Of a stretch of DNA of 64,000 bases, positions 47,167 through 56,901 are shown in pieces. Position 1 is the first letter of the stretch, and each line of letters starts with the position of its first letter. Position numbers and translations under genes: made by a program. This DNA comes from Mesorhizobium sp. M1D.F.Ca.ET.043.01.1.1 (GTDB lineage: Bacteria; Pseudomonadota; Alphaproteobacteria; Rhizobiales; Rhizobiaceae), in assembly GCF_003952385.1 (NCBI RefSeq), contig NZ_CP034444.1:2542001-2606000 (forward strand). Direction: 5' to 3'. The notes under the pieces were generated by a model. It saw nothing but the letters and a program-made list of their open reading frames with translations, had not been told where the DNA came from and ran no database searches.

Positions 47167-47191
47167 GAAGGGCCGCCCATGGGCGACCCTT
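47167..47191 (-). terminator. Terminator after flp pilin gene
   Basis: On the minus strand GAAGGGTCGCC-CATG-GGCGGCCCTTC is followed by TTTC. It lies just 3' of the pilin gene and should separate abundant pilin mRNA from cpaA. Confidence 0.75.
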
Positions 47192-47225
47192 CCACTTTAA
47201 AGCAACTGCTGGCTTGTGCAGCCTA

Positions 47226-47405
47226 TCACGGTGCCTTGCCGGTCTTGACGGCGCTGGCGATCGCCACGAACTTGCTGTTCAGGGCGGTGCCGAGCTGGCT
47301 GGCGCCGACCATGATGGCGAGCGCGATGAGAGCGGCGATCAGACCGTATTCGATGGCGGTCGCGCCGGATTCGTCCTTCACGAAACGTGCGATGAGGTTA
47401 GACAT
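47226..47405 (-). CDS. flp: Flp-type IVb major pilin
   Basis: A 59-residue gene starting at ATG 47405 with AGGAG upstream. Protein: short basic leader, then cleavage site after G14 in DESG|ATAIEYGL, followed by the conserved hydrophobic stretch GLIAALIALAIMVG. This is the Flp/TadA-type pilin motif. It sits 158 bp upstream of cpaA. It is the structural subunit of the pilus. Confidence 0.93.
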   Translation of the reverse strand: MSNLIARFVKDESGATAIEYGLIAALIALAIMVGASQLGTALNSKFVAIASAVKTGKAP

Positions 47406-47760
47406 TCGAGAGCTCCTACTCCACGTGTTACAGCACTTCCGTCAACTTCTCTTGGCGGTTGATCGGATGCTGCAAATCTAGGGAGAAGCCCTTTCAATCG
47501 GCTTAATAAATACCCTTACCGATTCCTTTCCGGTGGCGAACCCGTTGCTTGGTTAACCGTGGCCTAAACGCCCAAAGACGGTTCGGCGGGCAGGAAAAGC
47601 GCGGAGATCCGGCCAACCCGCGATTTTGCTAAAACAGCGCATGCTTCAGGTTCTTAACCCTCGAGGCGGCAATGCTTGTCGTGGCAGCGCGGCATTTAAC
47701 CGTCGGTTCACCAATTTCGTTCATGTTCCGTTGAACAGTCTGCCGCTCCGGAGCGCTTCC
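47406..47760. other. Promoter gap between flp and CpaC-N-like gene
   Basis: A 355-bp divergent region. It holds AT-rich stretches with TTGAAA and TTAAT-like elements but I see no convincing canonical promoter or gene. TTAACC half-sites occur (about 47552 and 47695). Confidence 0.45.
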
Positions 47761-48183
47761 ATGACCTTGTCGAGATCGCCTTTTCCAGTCGTCGCGCTGC
47801 TGGCCGTTGCCGCCTTCGCCATGCCCGCCAGCGCCGGTGCCGGCATCGAGGTCACCATGAACCAGGCAAAGATCGTCAAGTTGTCGCGCGCCGCCGACAC
47901 GATCGTCATCGGCAATCCGGCAATCGCCGACGCCGCCGTGCAGGATGCCTCGACGGTCGTTCTCACCGGCAAGGGTTTCGGCGTTACCAATCTGGTCGTG
48001 CTCGATTCCGATGGCAGCCCGATCGTCGATGAGCAGGTGACGGTGGTCCGGCAAGCTGCGTCTTCGGTGCGCATCTACCGGCGCGCCGACGTCCAGACCA
48101 TGTCGTGCACGCCCTATTGCGAAAGCTCGTACAAGAGCGAAGCGGAGAGAACCTCCGAAACCGAAATGAACGCAAGTCGCTGA
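47761..48183 (+). CDS. Pilus assembly N-terminal (CpaC-N-like) secreted protein
   Basis: 140 residues. Signal peptide (PFPVVALLAVAAFAMPASAGA), then a domain homologous to the N-terminal pilus domain of CpaC: MNQAKIVKLSRAADTIVIGNPAIADAAVQDASTVVLTGKGFGVTNLVVLD. It lacks the secretin core. It probably works with the Tad secretin. C-terminal Cys pair MSCTPYCESS is a feature. Divergent from flp. Confidence 0.86.
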   Translation: MTLSRSPFPVVALLAVAAFAMPASAGAGIEVTMNQAKIVKLSRAADTIVIGNPAIADAAVQDASTVVLTGKGFGVTNLVVLDSDGSPIVDEQVTVVRQAASSVRIYRRADVQTMSCTPYCESSYKSEAERTSETEMNASR

Positions 48184-48321
48184 AGCTGGCGTCGGCAAGC
48201 GCCCGCGACGTTAATGGCGGGTTAAAAGTCGTCCGGCGAATTTAACGCTCATCCAAACCCGACCTCAATGGGTTTTCGCTATGTTGCCGCCCGACTTTGC
48301 AGGGGATCGGCAGGAACGGAC

Positions 48322-48927
48322 ATGAGCATGGATCCGGCATCCGAGGGTGGCATGGACGGCAAGGCACGGGCAAAAACCCGTCATGGGTTCTTCAGCGACA
48401 GGCGCGGCAGCACTGCGCTGGAATTCGCGATGCTGGCCATACCGTTCGCCCTGCTCGTTTTCGCCATCCTGGAAAGCTGCATATCGTTCGCCGGCCAGGA
48501 AGTGATGGCTAACGCCACCGACGATATCGCGCGCCAGCTCAGGACCGGTCAACTGAAGAAGGCCGACGTCACCGATGCCTCGATCAAGAAGCTGATCTGC
48601 GACAGGCTGGCGATCATGGTCGCCACGAATTGCCCCGGGTCCGGGTCAAACGCCACCCTGCTGGTGGACCTGCGCGAATATCCGACCTTCGCCGACGCCG
48701 CGGCGGCGGGCTTCAAAATCCAAAGCGGCGAAATCGTGCTGACAGGCACGAGCTCAACGGCCTTCACGGTGTCGCCGGGCCTGGCAGAATCGAAGAACAT
48801 GCTGCGGGTTTTCTACAAATGGCCGGTAATCACCGATTTCCTGGCCAAACAAATGGCCAATCTGAATGGCGGCAAGACGCTGCACTTCGCATCGGTGACC
48901 TGGCAGAACGAACCATTCGACGACTAA
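48322..48927 (+). CDS. TadE-like pseudopilin
   Basis: 201 residues. Basic N-terminus, then DRRGSTALEFAMLAIPFALLVFAILESCISFAGQEV, the hydrophobic pseudopilin segment with RRGSTALEFA cleavage context. A long periplasmic C-terminal domain follows. TadE/TadF proteins are minor pilins processed by CpaA. The ATG at 48322 has CAGGA upstream; another start at 48268 is possible. A terminator-like hairpin follows directly. Confidence 0.85.
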   Translation: MSMDPASEGGMDGKARAKTRHGFFSDRRGSTALEFAMLAIPFALLVFAILESCISFAGQEVMANATDDIARQLRTGQLKKADVTDASIKKLICDRLAIMVATNCPGSGSNATLLVDLREYPTFADAAAAGFKIQSGEIVLTGTSSTAFTVSPGLAESKNMLRVFYKWPVITDFLAKQMANLNGGKTLHFASVTWQNEPFDD

Positions 48928-49017
48928 AGCAGGTCGCGTGATGCGACCTGCTTTAGCTTTTTGATTTAGGCATGTCTTTATCCCAAACCGGGTCCACTTT
49001 CGGGAGACATGCTTCAA
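48926..49017. repeat. Composite mosaic repeat with terminator-like hairpin
   Basis: Directly after the stop codon, AAGCAGGTCGC-GTGAT-GCGACCTGCTT is followed by TTAGCTTTTTG, then palindrome B (GCATGTCTTTATCCCAAACC ... TTTCGGGAGACATGC). Confidence 0.78.
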
Positions 49018-49058
49018 GGTTGCGGCCGGCCAAGACTACGGCGGCGTGGGGGTAGGAT

Positions 49059-49679
49059 ATGTACCGTGCGGGGGCACACCCGGGAATTTCGGCCATTCTG
49101 GCCAAGGCGACGCGGTTTTGCCGCGATCGCCGCGGCGTCGCGGCAATCGAGTTCGCGTTCATCGTGCCGGTGCTGCTCATCATGTACTTCATCACGATGG
49201 AAGCCTCGCAGGCGATCGAGACCAGTAAGAAGGTCAGCCGCATCGGCAGCATGGTGGCGGATCTCGTCACGCAGCAGCCGAGCGTCAAGACAGCCGATCT
49301 CGATGCGATCATGAAGATCGGCACCTCGACGCTACAGCCCTACAACCGCTCCACGCCGACGATCATCATCACCGGCATCCAGATTACCGACGAGGCATCG
49401 CCCAGGGTGAAGGTGGCATGGTCGCGCAAGCTTGTTGGCACCACCTATAGCGCCGACGCCCTGAAGGACAGCATCACCACCGTTCCGGCGACCCTGAATA
49501 TCCGCAACACCTTCCTTGTTCGCGTGGAAAGCGATCTCGGCTATGAGGCGATGATCGCCTGGTCGGCCAGCGGTTCGAAGGCGCTTGGACTGACCTCGGC
49601 CTTCAACAAAATACCGATGGGCGAAACATATTATCTGAGGCCGCGGCGCGGTCCCTCGGTCCCCTGCAGCGACTGCTGA
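49059..49679 (+). CDS. TadE-like pseudopilin (second)
   Basis: 206 residues. RFCRDRRGVAAIEFAFIVPVLLIMYFITMEASQAI gives the prepilin-like cleavage context and hydrophobic stretch. The C-terminal domain is predicted beta-rich. With the first TadE-like gene it forms the pseudopilin pair. Followed by a composite repeat. Confidence 0.85.
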   Translation: MYRAGAHPGISAILAKATRFCRDRRGVAAIEFAFIVPVLLIMYFITMEASQAIETSKKVSRIGSMVADLVTQQPSVKTADLDAIMKIGTSTLQPYNRSTPTIIITGIQITDEASPRVKVAWSRKLVGTTYSADALKDSITTVPATLNIRNTFLVRVESDLGYEAMIAWSASGSKALGLTSAFNKIPMGETYYLRPRRGPSVPCSDC

Positions 49680-49680
49680 G

Positions 49681-49788
49681 GGAGCAAGGCGCGTCGCGAC
49701 CTTTCAGCTTTGCTCCACGCGCTTGGACTATTGGTTCTACGCATGTCTTTATCCCGAAACCGGTTCCAACTTTCGGGAAACATGCTTC
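49681..49788. repeat. Composite mosaic repeat abutting PhnD-like stop
   Basis: Part A (GGCGCGTCGCGACC ... CCACGCGC) followed by palindrome B (GCATGTCTTTATCCCGAAAC ... TTTCGGGAAACATGC). The final TTCA overlaps the TGA of the PhnD-like gene (49787). Confidence 0.78.
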
Positions 49789-50722
49789 AATCCCGCCCGC
49801 CCGCTTCCCGCCGCACGATGGCCAGCGCCGTTGCGTAGTCCTTTGCTACGGCCAGTTCGAAACCGCCGGCATGGGTCGATTCCAGAAGGTCGTAGACGTC
49901 CGGGGTCAGCGACTTGAGATTGGTCAGGAAGACGGCCAGCCGGTGCTTCGCCTCGAGATCGAGATCGCTGCGCACGGCATGAGGCCCGTATCGCAGCGGA
50001 GCCGAGGTCCATAACACCCGAAGCGACGTCTTCGGAACGCCGCCGGCCTCGAGCCGCACGATCGTGCCGCCCGTATCGGTGGGCTGGCCATCGGCGCCGA
50101 CGGGCTCCCAGCCGAACAGGCCGTCGGCTTGGCCGTCGCCGAACATCGTCTCGGCCGCGGTGGCCGACGGCGCGCGTGTCAGGAAGGGTGAATCCTCGGC
50201 GATCTTCACGCCTTCGCCGCCCAAGGCGGTCAGCGGCAGCAGAGAACCGGCGACATTGTCCGGCGGCGCGATCGCGATCCGATGCAAGGTGATCGCTGCG
50301 AGGTCCGGCACCTTGTCGTCGCGGGTCACCAGCACGGAACGGATACCGATGGCCCCGTCCGCATCGACCGGCGCCACCAGCGGCTCGACACATCCGCAGC
50401 GCTCGGACGCCGCGGCATAAGCAAGCGCCGAATAGACCGCATACTGGACGCGGCCGCTCGCCTGCGCCTCGATCAACGCCGCATAATCGCGGGCAACCAC
50501 GATCTCGACCTTCATGCCGAGAGCATTCGTGTAGGCATCCGTCAGGCGGGCCAGACCGGGCACCGAGTTGCCGCCTCCAGGCTCGGCGACGATGCCGATG
50601 CGAAAGGTGCCGATGTCGTCGCGCCAGTCGGCGCGCGCCGGCGATGCCGAGGAGAGCAGCGCGAGAGCCGCCGCGCACATCCCCAAAGCCCGGCCTGCCG
50701 CGAATCCCGCGCCCTTGCCCAT
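49787..50722 (-). CDS. PhnD-like phosphate/phosphonate periplasmic binding protein
   Basis: 311 residues. Signal peptide ([20 protein letters not shown]), then the PhnD-family pattern: [73 protein letters not shown]. It could bind phosphonate, phosphate or another small anion. No permease or ATPase gene lies nearby, so it is an orphan here. ATG 50722 chosen; GTG 50764 alternative. Confidence 0.72.
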   Translation of the reverse strand: MGKGAGFAAGRALGMCAAALALLSSASPARADWRDDIGTFRIGIVAEPGGGNSVPGLARLTDAYTNALGMKVEIVVARDYAALIEAQASGRVQYAVYSALAYAAASERCGCVEPLVAPVDADGAIGIRSVLVTRDDKVPDLAAITLHRIAIAPPDNVAGSLLPLTALGGEGVKIAEDSPFLTRAPSATAAETMFGDGQADGLFGWEPVGADGQPTDTGGTIVRLEAGGVPKTSLRVLWTSAPLRYGPHAVRSDLDLEAKHRLAVFLTNLKSLTPDVYDLLESTHAGGFELAVAKDYATALAIVRREAGGRD

Positions 50723-50857
50723 CTCTTGCCGCGCTCCCGCCGACACTGCGCCCGATCGCACCACTATGGCGCCGTGCCGTTTCGGTTTGGTTTCCGATTT
50801 GCCAATGCCGTCATGGAACCTTATGTCTGGCTGCCTGGACTGGCAACGACGGCATCT

Positions 50858-52105
50858 ATGGCTCGGGCTTTCTTATTCGTTCTCGATTCTTTCGGCATAG
50901 GCGGAGCTGCCGATGCCGAACGCTACGGCGACGCCGGTGCCGACACGTTCGGGCATATCGCGCAGGCTTGCGCCGAGGGCCGCGCGGACCGTGAAGGCTT
51001 GCGCAGCGGCCCGCTCGCTGTGCCGAACATGACCGCGCTCGGGCTTGGCCGCGCGGCAAAAACCGCGACGGACTTCCATTTCGACGTCGACACGCCGCTC
51101 TTTGCCGCTTCTTTTTATGGCGCTGCCCAGGAGGTCTCGAGCGGCAAGGACACACCGTCGGGCCACTGGGAGATTGCCGGCCTGCCCGTGCGCTTCGACT
51201 GGGGCTACTTTCCCGACACCGTGCCGGCCTTCCCGGCCGAGCTGACCGGCGCGATCATCCGCGAAGGCAAGGTGCCGGGCATCCTTGGCGATTGCCATGC
51301 GCCCGGAACTGAGATCATCGAGCGTTTCGGCGAGGAGCACATCCGCACCGGCAAGCCGATCTGCTACACCTCGGTGGACTCCGTACTGCAGATCGCCGCG
51401 CACGAGACGCATTTCGGCCTCGAAAGACTGTATGAGCTTTGCCTGACGGTGCGCCGGCTGGTCGATCCGCTCAAGATCGGACGGGTGATCGCGCGGCCCT
51501 TCGTCGGCGAGACGAAAGCCACCTTCCAGCGCACCCACAACCGCCGCGACTACGCCGTGCCGCCACCGGAACCGACCTTGCTCGACCGGCTGACGGAGCG
51601 CGGCAGCAAGGTCATCGCCGTCGGCAAGATCGGCGACATCTTCGCCCATCGCGGCATCTCGGAGGTGCGCAAGGCGGGCGGCAACATGGCGATGTTCGAC
51701 AAGGCGCTGGGCGCCTTGGACGACGCCGGCGAAGGCGACCTGGTGTTTGCCAATTTCGTCGATTTCGACACCGAGTTCGGCCACCGGCGCGATGTCGCCG
51801 GCTATGCCGCGGCGCTCGAGGCCTTCGACCGCCGGCTGCCCGAAGCGCTGTCGCGCATCAGGCCGGGCGACCTGCTCATCCTCACCGCCGATCACGGCAA
51901 CGACCCGACCTGGCGCGGCACGGACCATACGCGCGAACGCGTTCCGGTGACCGGCATCGGGCCGGGACTGAAGGGCGGCGACATCGGGCTCAGGCCGACC
52001 TTCGCCGATATCGGCGAAACCGTCGCGGACCACCTCGCCCTTGCGCCCGGCCGCCACGGGACGTCCTTCCTTGCAACGATAGGCGGCCATGCCAGAACTG
52101 CCTGA
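50858..52105 (+). CDS. deoB: Phosphopentomutase
   Basis: 415 residues of the alkaline-phosphatase-like family. [25 protein letters not shown] at the start and [15 protein letters not shown] with [21 protein letters not shown] near the end hold the metal-binding residues. Converts ribose-1-phosphate and ribose-5-phosphate. ATG 50858 starts the conserved [13 protein letters not shown] region; the longer frame upstream is not coding. Overlaps mutM by 17 bp. Confidence 0.94.
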   Translation: MARAFLFVLDSFGIGGAADAERYGDAGADTFGHIAQACAEGRADREGLRSGPLAVPNMTALGLGRAAKTATDFHFDVDTPLFAASFYGAAQEVSSGKDTPSGHWEIAGLPVRFDWGYFPDTVPAFPAELTGAIIREGKVPGILGDCHAPGTEIIERFGEEHIRTGKPICYTSVDSVLQIAAHETHFGLERLYELCLTVRRLVDPLKIGRVIARPFVGETKATFQRTHNRRDYAVPPPEPTLLDRLTERGSKVIAVGKIGDIFAHRGISEVRKAGGNMAMFDKALGALDDAGEGDLVFANFVDFDTEFGHRRDVAGYAAALEAFDRRLPEALSRIRPGDLLILTADHGNDPTWRGTDHTRERVPVTGIGPGLKGGDIGLRPTFADIGETVADHLALAPGRHGTSFLATIGGHARTA

Positions 52106-52979
52106 AGTCGAAACGGTGCGGCGCGGGCTGCAGCCGGTCCTGGAAGGGGCGCGGCTCGTCAACGTCGAGGCGCGCAGGCCCGACCTTCGCTTCCCCTTTC
52201 CCGAACGCTTTTCGGAGCGGCTTACCGGCAAGACCGTGACGGCGCTTGGCCGACGCGCCAAATATCTGACGATGCACATCGAAGACGGTCCGGTGCTGAT
52301 CTGCCATCTCGGCATGTCGGGATCGTTCCGCGTCGAAGCCGCGGGGAGCAGCGACATCCCCGGCACCTTCCATCACGAGCGCTCGAAGAGCGCGGCGCAC
52401 GACCACGTCGTGTTCGACGTCGCCTCGCCGAAGGGCGAGCGCTCCCGCGTCATTTTCAACGATCCGCGCCGCTTCGGCTTCATGCTGTTTGCCGAAGGGG
52501 CGCCGGACACGCACCCGATGCTGGCGGGGCTCGGCATCGAGCCGACCGGCAATGCGCTCGACGGCCCCCTGCTCGCCGCGCTGCTCAAAGGCCGCAGGTC
52601 GCCGCTCAAGGCGGCGCTGCTCGATCAGCGGCTGATTGCCGGGCTCGGCAATATATATGTGTCGGAGGCGCTGTGGCGCGCCGGCCTGTCGCCGCTGCGC
52701 GAAGCCGGCACCATCGCCGGCTCCGGCAAGAAAGCGAAACAGCAATGCGAACGCCTGGCCGAGGCGATCCGCTCGGTCATCGCCGATGCGATCGCCGCCG
52801 GCGGATCCTCGCTGCGCGACTATGTCCAGGCGGACGGGTCGCTCGGCTACTTCCAGCATTCCTTCGCCGTCTACGACCGCGAAGGCGAGCCGTGTCCGAC
52901 ACCGGGTTGCAGCGGCCACATCGAGCGCATCGTGCAGAGCGGCCGCTCGACCTTCTATTGCCGGACCTGTCAGCGGTGA
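52089..52979 (+). CDS. mutM: Formamidopyrimidine-DNA glycosylase
   Basis: 296 residues. N-terminus [14 protein letters not shown] carries the catalytic P2 and E3; GRRAKYL and NDPRRFGF are conserved; C-terminal zinc finger [26 protein letters not shown]. Removes oxidised purines from DNA. Overlaps deoB and is followed by the enoyl-CoA hydratase, probably all one transcript. Confidence 0.96.
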   Translation: MPELPEVETVRRGLQPVLEGARLVNVEARRPDLRFPFPERFSERLTGKTVTALGRRAKYLTMHIEDGPVLICHLGMSGSFRVEAAGSSDIPGTFHHERSKSAAHDHVVFDVASPKGERSRVIFNDPRRFGFMLFAEGAPDTHPMLAGLGIEPTGNALDGPLLAALLKGRRSPLKAALLDQRLIAGLGNIYVSEALWRAGLSPLREAGTIAGSGKKAKQQCERLAEAIRSVIADAIAAGGSSLRDYVQADGSLGYFQHSFAVYDREGEPCPTPGCSGHIERIVQSGRSTFYCRTCQR

Positions 52980-53020
52980 GCTAGACCGGTTTCCTCAAAC
53001 CGAAGCGAGGAGACGATGCC

Positions 53021-53794
53021 ATGACCTATGAAACCATTCTCGTGGAAACACGCGGCAAGGTCGGGCTGATCACGCTGAACCGGCCGAAGGCGCTCAATGC
53101 GCTGAATTCGCAAGTGCTGAGGGACGTGGTGGCGGCGGTGAACGCGCTCGGCGCCGATGCCGGCATCGGCGCCATTGTCCTTACAGGCTCGGAAAAGGCC
53201 TTTGCGGCCGGCGCCGACATCAAGGAAATGCAGGATATCTCCTTCGTCGACGCCTACACCGGGGACTTCTTCGTCGGCTGGGAGGAATTGACGCGCGAGC
53301 GCAAGCCGATCATCGCGGCGGTCGCCGGCTATGCGCTTGGCGGCGGCTGCGAGCTGGCCATGATGTGCGATTTCATCATCGCCGCCGACAACGCGAAATT
53401 CGGCCAGCCGGAAATCACGCTCGGCGTCATGCCGGGCATGGGCGGATCGCAGCGATTGACCCGTTTCGTCGGCAAGTCGAAGGCGATGGACATGTGCCTG
53501 ACCGGGCGGATGATGGACGCCGCCGAAGCCGAGCGCTGCGGACTGGTGTCGCGCTTGGTGCCGGCCGGCGAACTGGTCGAGGAGGCGCTGAAGGCGGCGG
53601 CGAAGATCGCCGAGTTTTCCATGCCGTCGGTGATGATGGCCAAGGAAGCCGTCAACCGGGCCTATGAGACGACGCTTGCCGAAGGACTGCGCTTCGAGCG
53701 CCGGCTGTTCCATTCGCTGTTTGCGCTCGACGACCAGAAGGAAGGCATGGCCGCCTTCGTCGAGAAGCGGAAGCCAAATTTCACCAACCGCTAG
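53021..53794 (+). CDS. Enoyl-CoA hydratase
   Basis: 257 residues of the crotonase fold. [24 protein letters not shown] and [22 protein letters not shown] hold the oxyanion hole and both catalytic glutamates. Hydrates short enoyl-CoA substrates. It lies 41 bp after mutM, outside the acyl-CoA cluster, a common rhizobial arrangement. Confidence 0.93.
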   Translation: MTYETILVETRGKVGLITLNRPKALNALNSQVLRDVVAAVNALGADAGIGAIVLTGSEKAFAAGADIKEMQDISFVDAYTGDFFVGWEELTRERKPIIAAVAGYALGGGCELAMMCDFIIAADNAKFGQPEITLGVMPGMGGSQRLTRFVGKSKAMDMCLTGRMMDAAEAERCGLVSRLVPAGELVEEALKAAAKIAEFSMPSVMMAKEAVNRAYETTLAEGLRFERRLFHSLFALDDQKEGMAAFVEKRKPNFTNR

Positions 53795-53953
53795 GGCGCG
53801 GCTTCAAGTCCCAAAAAGACCGCGAAGCAGCGTTGACGCGCCGGAAAAGCTGAACTATAAGCCGCACCAACCGAGGCGGCCCCGTGGCTGCCCGTTTGTT
53901 TTTTGCGCCCTGCGGCACCCCGCTGGCGTCCACCAGATCAGAAGAGAGGCATC

Positions 53954-54220
53954 ATGGCCAATACGTCTTCGGCCAAAAAGGCAACGCGCAAGATCGCCCG
54001 CCGCGCGGCGATCAACAAGAACCGCCGGTCGCGCGTCCGCACCTATGTCCGCCAGGTCGAAGAGGCGCTCGCCGCCGGCGACAAGGCCGCGGCGCTGGAA
54101 GCGTTCAAGGCCGCGGAGCCGGAATTGATGCGCGCCGCAACCAAGGGTGTCATTCACAAGAACACGGCTTCCCGCAAGGTTTCGCGGCTGGCCCAGCGGG
54201 TCAAGGTGCTGTCGGCCTGA
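53954..54220 (+). CDS. rpsT: 30S ribosomal protein S20
   Basis: 88 residues with [27 protein letters not shown], the S20 N-terminus. AGAGAGG upstream. Terminator downstream. Located just before dnaA, as in other rhizobia. Confidence 0.97.
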   Translation: MANTSSAKKATRKIARRAAINKNRRSRVRTYVRQVEEALAAGDKAAALEAFKAAEPELMRAATKGVIHKNTASRKVSRLAQRVKVLSA

Positions 54221-54252
54221 TCCGACTTGCCTTTAGGACCGTTATCCTTGAA

Positions 54253-54277
54253 CCCGGCCGCACAGGCCGGGTTTTTT
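54253..54277 (+). terminator. Rho-independent terminator of rpsT
   Basis: CCCGGCC-GCACA-GGCCGGG followed by TTTTTT, 33 bp after the rpsT stop codon. Confidence 0.95.
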
Positions 54278-54456
54278 CGTTTGCCGGCAAGTACTTAAAA
54301 AGAACGCTCGCATAACGACGCTCGGGCCGAATTTCAAAGTTGCGAATGTTTTGCCGGCATATACATAATCACTGATGTCGGTGACCGGCGGATGCGGGCA
54401 TGGCCACAGATTAGCCTGTCACAAATTCCTTATATTTTTCAAAAACTTACAGACGG

Positions 54457-54465
54457 TCATCCACA
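54457..54465 (+). promoter_or_regulatory. DnaA-box-like 9-mer
   Basis: TCATCCACA, one mismatch from the consensus TTATCCACA, in the dnaA upstream region. Confidence 0.5.
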
Positions 54466-54673
54466 GCTTGTTCAACTCGCGGAGGAGCGGCGGGGGACAA
54501 GTAGCTGTCAAGAGAATTATTTCAGAAAATTTCCTGTCGGCCGGCCTTTTTCATATTCGCCGGAAAAGGGTTTGAATCACAATGGCTTTGTCAAAACATG
54601 CCCTGACGGCACCTCATCCGAACACGTCTCCGGTAACCAGATTCGTTAAAAATCGGTTAGACGTGGCCTTGCC

Positions 54674-54682
54674 CTATCCACA
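54674..54682 (+). promoter_or_regulatory. DnaA-box-like 9-mer
   Basis: CTATCCACA, one mismatch from the consensus TTATCCACA, 372 bp before the dnaA start. Confidence 0.5.
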
Positions 54683-55053
54683 GCGATTTCGGTAATGTCC
54701 ATACATCGAAGGGACGGGCTTTAGCCCCTGACCCAGCCTGAATCGGCCAGCAAAAAATGGCGGAATTCATGACGCGGAGCAATTCCGCGTGCGGCTTGGT
54801 TTGTCTCTTCGGTGCGGGTAGGGGACTGGCGTAATTGTACATTGCAGGTTGACGTTGTGCCGGCGTTTTCGCCGGACGATGTTGTATTGCCCTGGCATGT
54901 TCAGGCCGGCTCGCAAGAGCCGGTATCGGTCCCTTGCGCAACGTTGCGACGATATCGCCGGCGGCGGCGACGGCGCAGCGAAACTCGCCGGGTCCAGGGT
55001 GCAGGAGGCGCACCCCCGGCGGAAAAAGGGTACGAGCGACAAGGAACTTGATC

Positions 55054-56598
55054 ATGCAGAGCGGCATCGAAAGGGAGATAGCGGGCGAACTCCCATTCCC
55101 AGCAACTATCGTCGGAGGGGACGGCATGGCGGCATCCAGCGACGCTGAACAGAAGTTCGAGCGGGTCAAGGCTCAGTTGAAGGCGCGCCTGGGAGCCGAG
55201 GTCTATTCGAGCTGGTTTGGCCGCATGAAGGTTGCCGAGGCGTCGCGCGGCATTGTCCGCATCTCCGTGCCGACGGCGTTCCTGCGCTCGTGGATCAACG
55301 GCCACTATCTCGATCTTATCGCCGAGCTGTGGAGGCATGAGGATCCCGACCTTCTCAAGATCGAGATCGTCGTGCGGACCGCCACGCGACAGGGCCGCAA
55401 CAACGTCGAGCCGGAGATCGCGCCGGCGCGCAAGATGACCAAGCAGGCGCAGACCGCGCTTGCCGCCGGGACCGCAAGCGCAGGCCGGGTGGAACGGGCG
55501 CCGGCGCCCCGCCAGGGCGTGCCGGCGGAGACCGAGTTCCGCCACAATGTGCTGGGGTCGCCGCTCGACCCGCGCTACACCTTCACTTCATTCATCGAAG
55601 GGCCCTCGAACCGGGTGGCCTTCGCCGCGGCCAAGGCGGTGGCCGAATCGCAGTCGAGCGCGGTGCGCTTCAACCCGCTCTTCCTTCATGCGACCGTCGG
55701 ATTGGGCAAGACGCACCTTTTGCAGGCGATCGCCGCCGAATCGCTGCGGCACAATCCGAAATCGCGCGTGGTCTATCTGACGGCGGAATATTTCATGTGG
55801 CGTTTCGCCACCGCGATCCGCGACAACAACGCGCTCACCCTCAAGGAGCAGTTGCGCGACATCGATCTTCTGATCATCGACGACATGCAGTTCCTGCAGG
55901 GCAAGTCGATCCAGCACGAGTTCTGCCATCTCATCAACATGCTGCTCGACAGCGCCAAGCAGGTGGTGGTCGCCGCCGACCGGCCGCCGTCGGAACTGGA
56001 ATCGCTGGAGCCGCGCGTGCGTTCGCGCCTCAATGGCGGCGTGGCGCTCGAAATGTCGGCGCCGGATTTCGCCATGCGCCTCGGCATGCTGAAGCTGCGC
56101 CTCGCCACGGCCAAGGTCGACGATGCCTCGCTCGATATCTCGGACGAGATCCTCGACCACGTCGCCCGCACGGTGACGGGCAGCGGGCGCGAGCTCGAAG
56201 GCGCCTTCAACCAGTTGCTGTTCCGCCAGTCCTTCGAGCCGCAGATCACCATCGACCGCATCGACGAGATCCTCGGCCACATCTACCGCTCGGGCGAGCC
56301 GAAGCGAGTGCGCATCGAGGACATCCAGCGCATCGTGGCGCGACACTACAACGTGTCGAAGACGGAGCTGCTCTCCAACCGGCGCACGCGCACGATCGTC
56401 AAGCCGCGGCAGGTGGCGATGTATCTGTCGAAAGTGATGACGCCGCGCTCGCTGCCGGAGATCGGGCGGCGTTTCGGCGGCCGCGACCACACGACGGTGC
56501 TGCATGCCGTGCGCAAGATCGAGGACCTTTCCGGCGCCGACAACACGCTGGCGCAGGAACTCGAACTGCTCAGAAGGCTGATCAACGAGCAGGCCTGA
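55054..56598 (+). CDS. dnaA: Chromosomal replication initiator DnaA
   Basis: 514 residues. Domain I at the N-terminus, then AAA+ core with Walker [11 protein letters not shown] and Walker [12 protein letters not shown], arginine region PRVRSRL, and C-terminal DNA-binding domain with [22 protein letters not shown] 55054 has AAGGAAC upstream and fits homologues; the frame is open from 54934. The dnaN and recF genes follow, after a mosaic repeat. Confidence 0.96.
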   Translation: MQSGIEREIAGELPFPATIVGGDGMAASSDAEQKFERVKAQLKARLGAEVYSSWFGRMKVAEASRGIVRISVPTAFLRSWINGHYLDLIAELWRHEDPDLLKIEIVVRTATRQGRNNVEPEIAPARKMTKQAQTALAAGTASAGRVERAPAPRQGVPAETEFRHNVLGSPLDPRYTFTSFIEGPSNRVAFAAAKAVAESQSSAVRFNPLFLHATVGLGKTHLLQAIAAESLRHNPKSRVVYLTAEYFMWRFATAIRDNNALTLKEQLRDIDLLIIDDMQFLQGKSIQHEFCHLINMLLDSAKQVVVAADRPPSELESLEPRVRSRLNGGVALEMSAPDFAMRLGMLKLRLATAKVDDASLDISDEILDHVARTVTGSGRELEGAFNQLLFRQSFEPQITIDRIDEILGHIYRSGEPKRVRIEDIQRIVARHYNVSKTELLSNRRTRTIVKPRQVAMYLSKVMTPRSLPEIGRRFGGRDHTTVLHAVRKIEDLSGADNTLAQELELLRRLINEQA

Positions 56599-56613
56599 GC
56601 AGTCCGAAAACGC

Positions 56614-56717
56614 CAAAGCGCGTCGGGTCGAAACGGCTCCGAGCGACGCGCTTTAAGTTCTTGTTTTCATGCGTGTCGTTTTCCCAAAACCGCCGCGCAC
56701 TTTTTGGCGACATGCAT
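56614..56717. repeat. Composite mosaic repeat after dnaA
   Basis: Palindrome A (AAAGCGCGTCGGGTCG ... CGAGCGACGCGCTTTAAGT) then TTCTTGTTTT and palindrome B (GCGTGTCGTTTTCCCAAAAC ... TTTTTGGCGACATGCAT). It separates dnaA from dnaN. Palindrome A followed by a T-rich stretch may terminate dnaA. Confidence 0.8.
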
Positions 56718-56901
56718 AAGGCGGCGCGCTTCGCCGGCTTTATCCCCAGAAAGCCCGCGCAACCGGCCGGAACCGGTGTCGCGGGCTTGCGTTTGCAGGG
56801 CTTTTACTGTCAGCTTACATAGATTCTGAGCTTTTCGGAGCTTTCGCGGGACGCCGCCCCCTGGTGGACCCGCCCATTCATTGAAGCGAGCCTGTTTGGT
56901 C

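Larger units (their letters stand above)
54278..55053. other. rpsT-dnaA intergenic region (dnaA promoter, possible origin elements)
   Basis: About 780 bp without a convincing gene. Contains AT-rich stretches (54418-54450), two DnaA-box-like 9-mers one mismatch from TTATCCACA (54457-54465, 54674-54682), and GANTC methylation sites (about 54571, 54746). It may hold the dnaA promoter and perhaps origin elements. No stronger evidence was found. Confidence 0.5.

Noticed and set aside
47406..47760. Definite CtrA site in the flp promoter
   Set aside because: Only TTAACC half-sites and an imperfect TTAA-N7 match are present; not enough for a call.
50282..50857. N-terminal extension of deoB
   Set aside because: The phosphopentomutase domain begins at [13 protein letters not shown] (50858); upstream is antisense to the PhnD-like gene.
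54934..55053. Longer dnaA N-terminus from 54934
   Set aside because: No family-like sequence; ATG 55054 has a ribosome-binding site and matches known DnaA starts.
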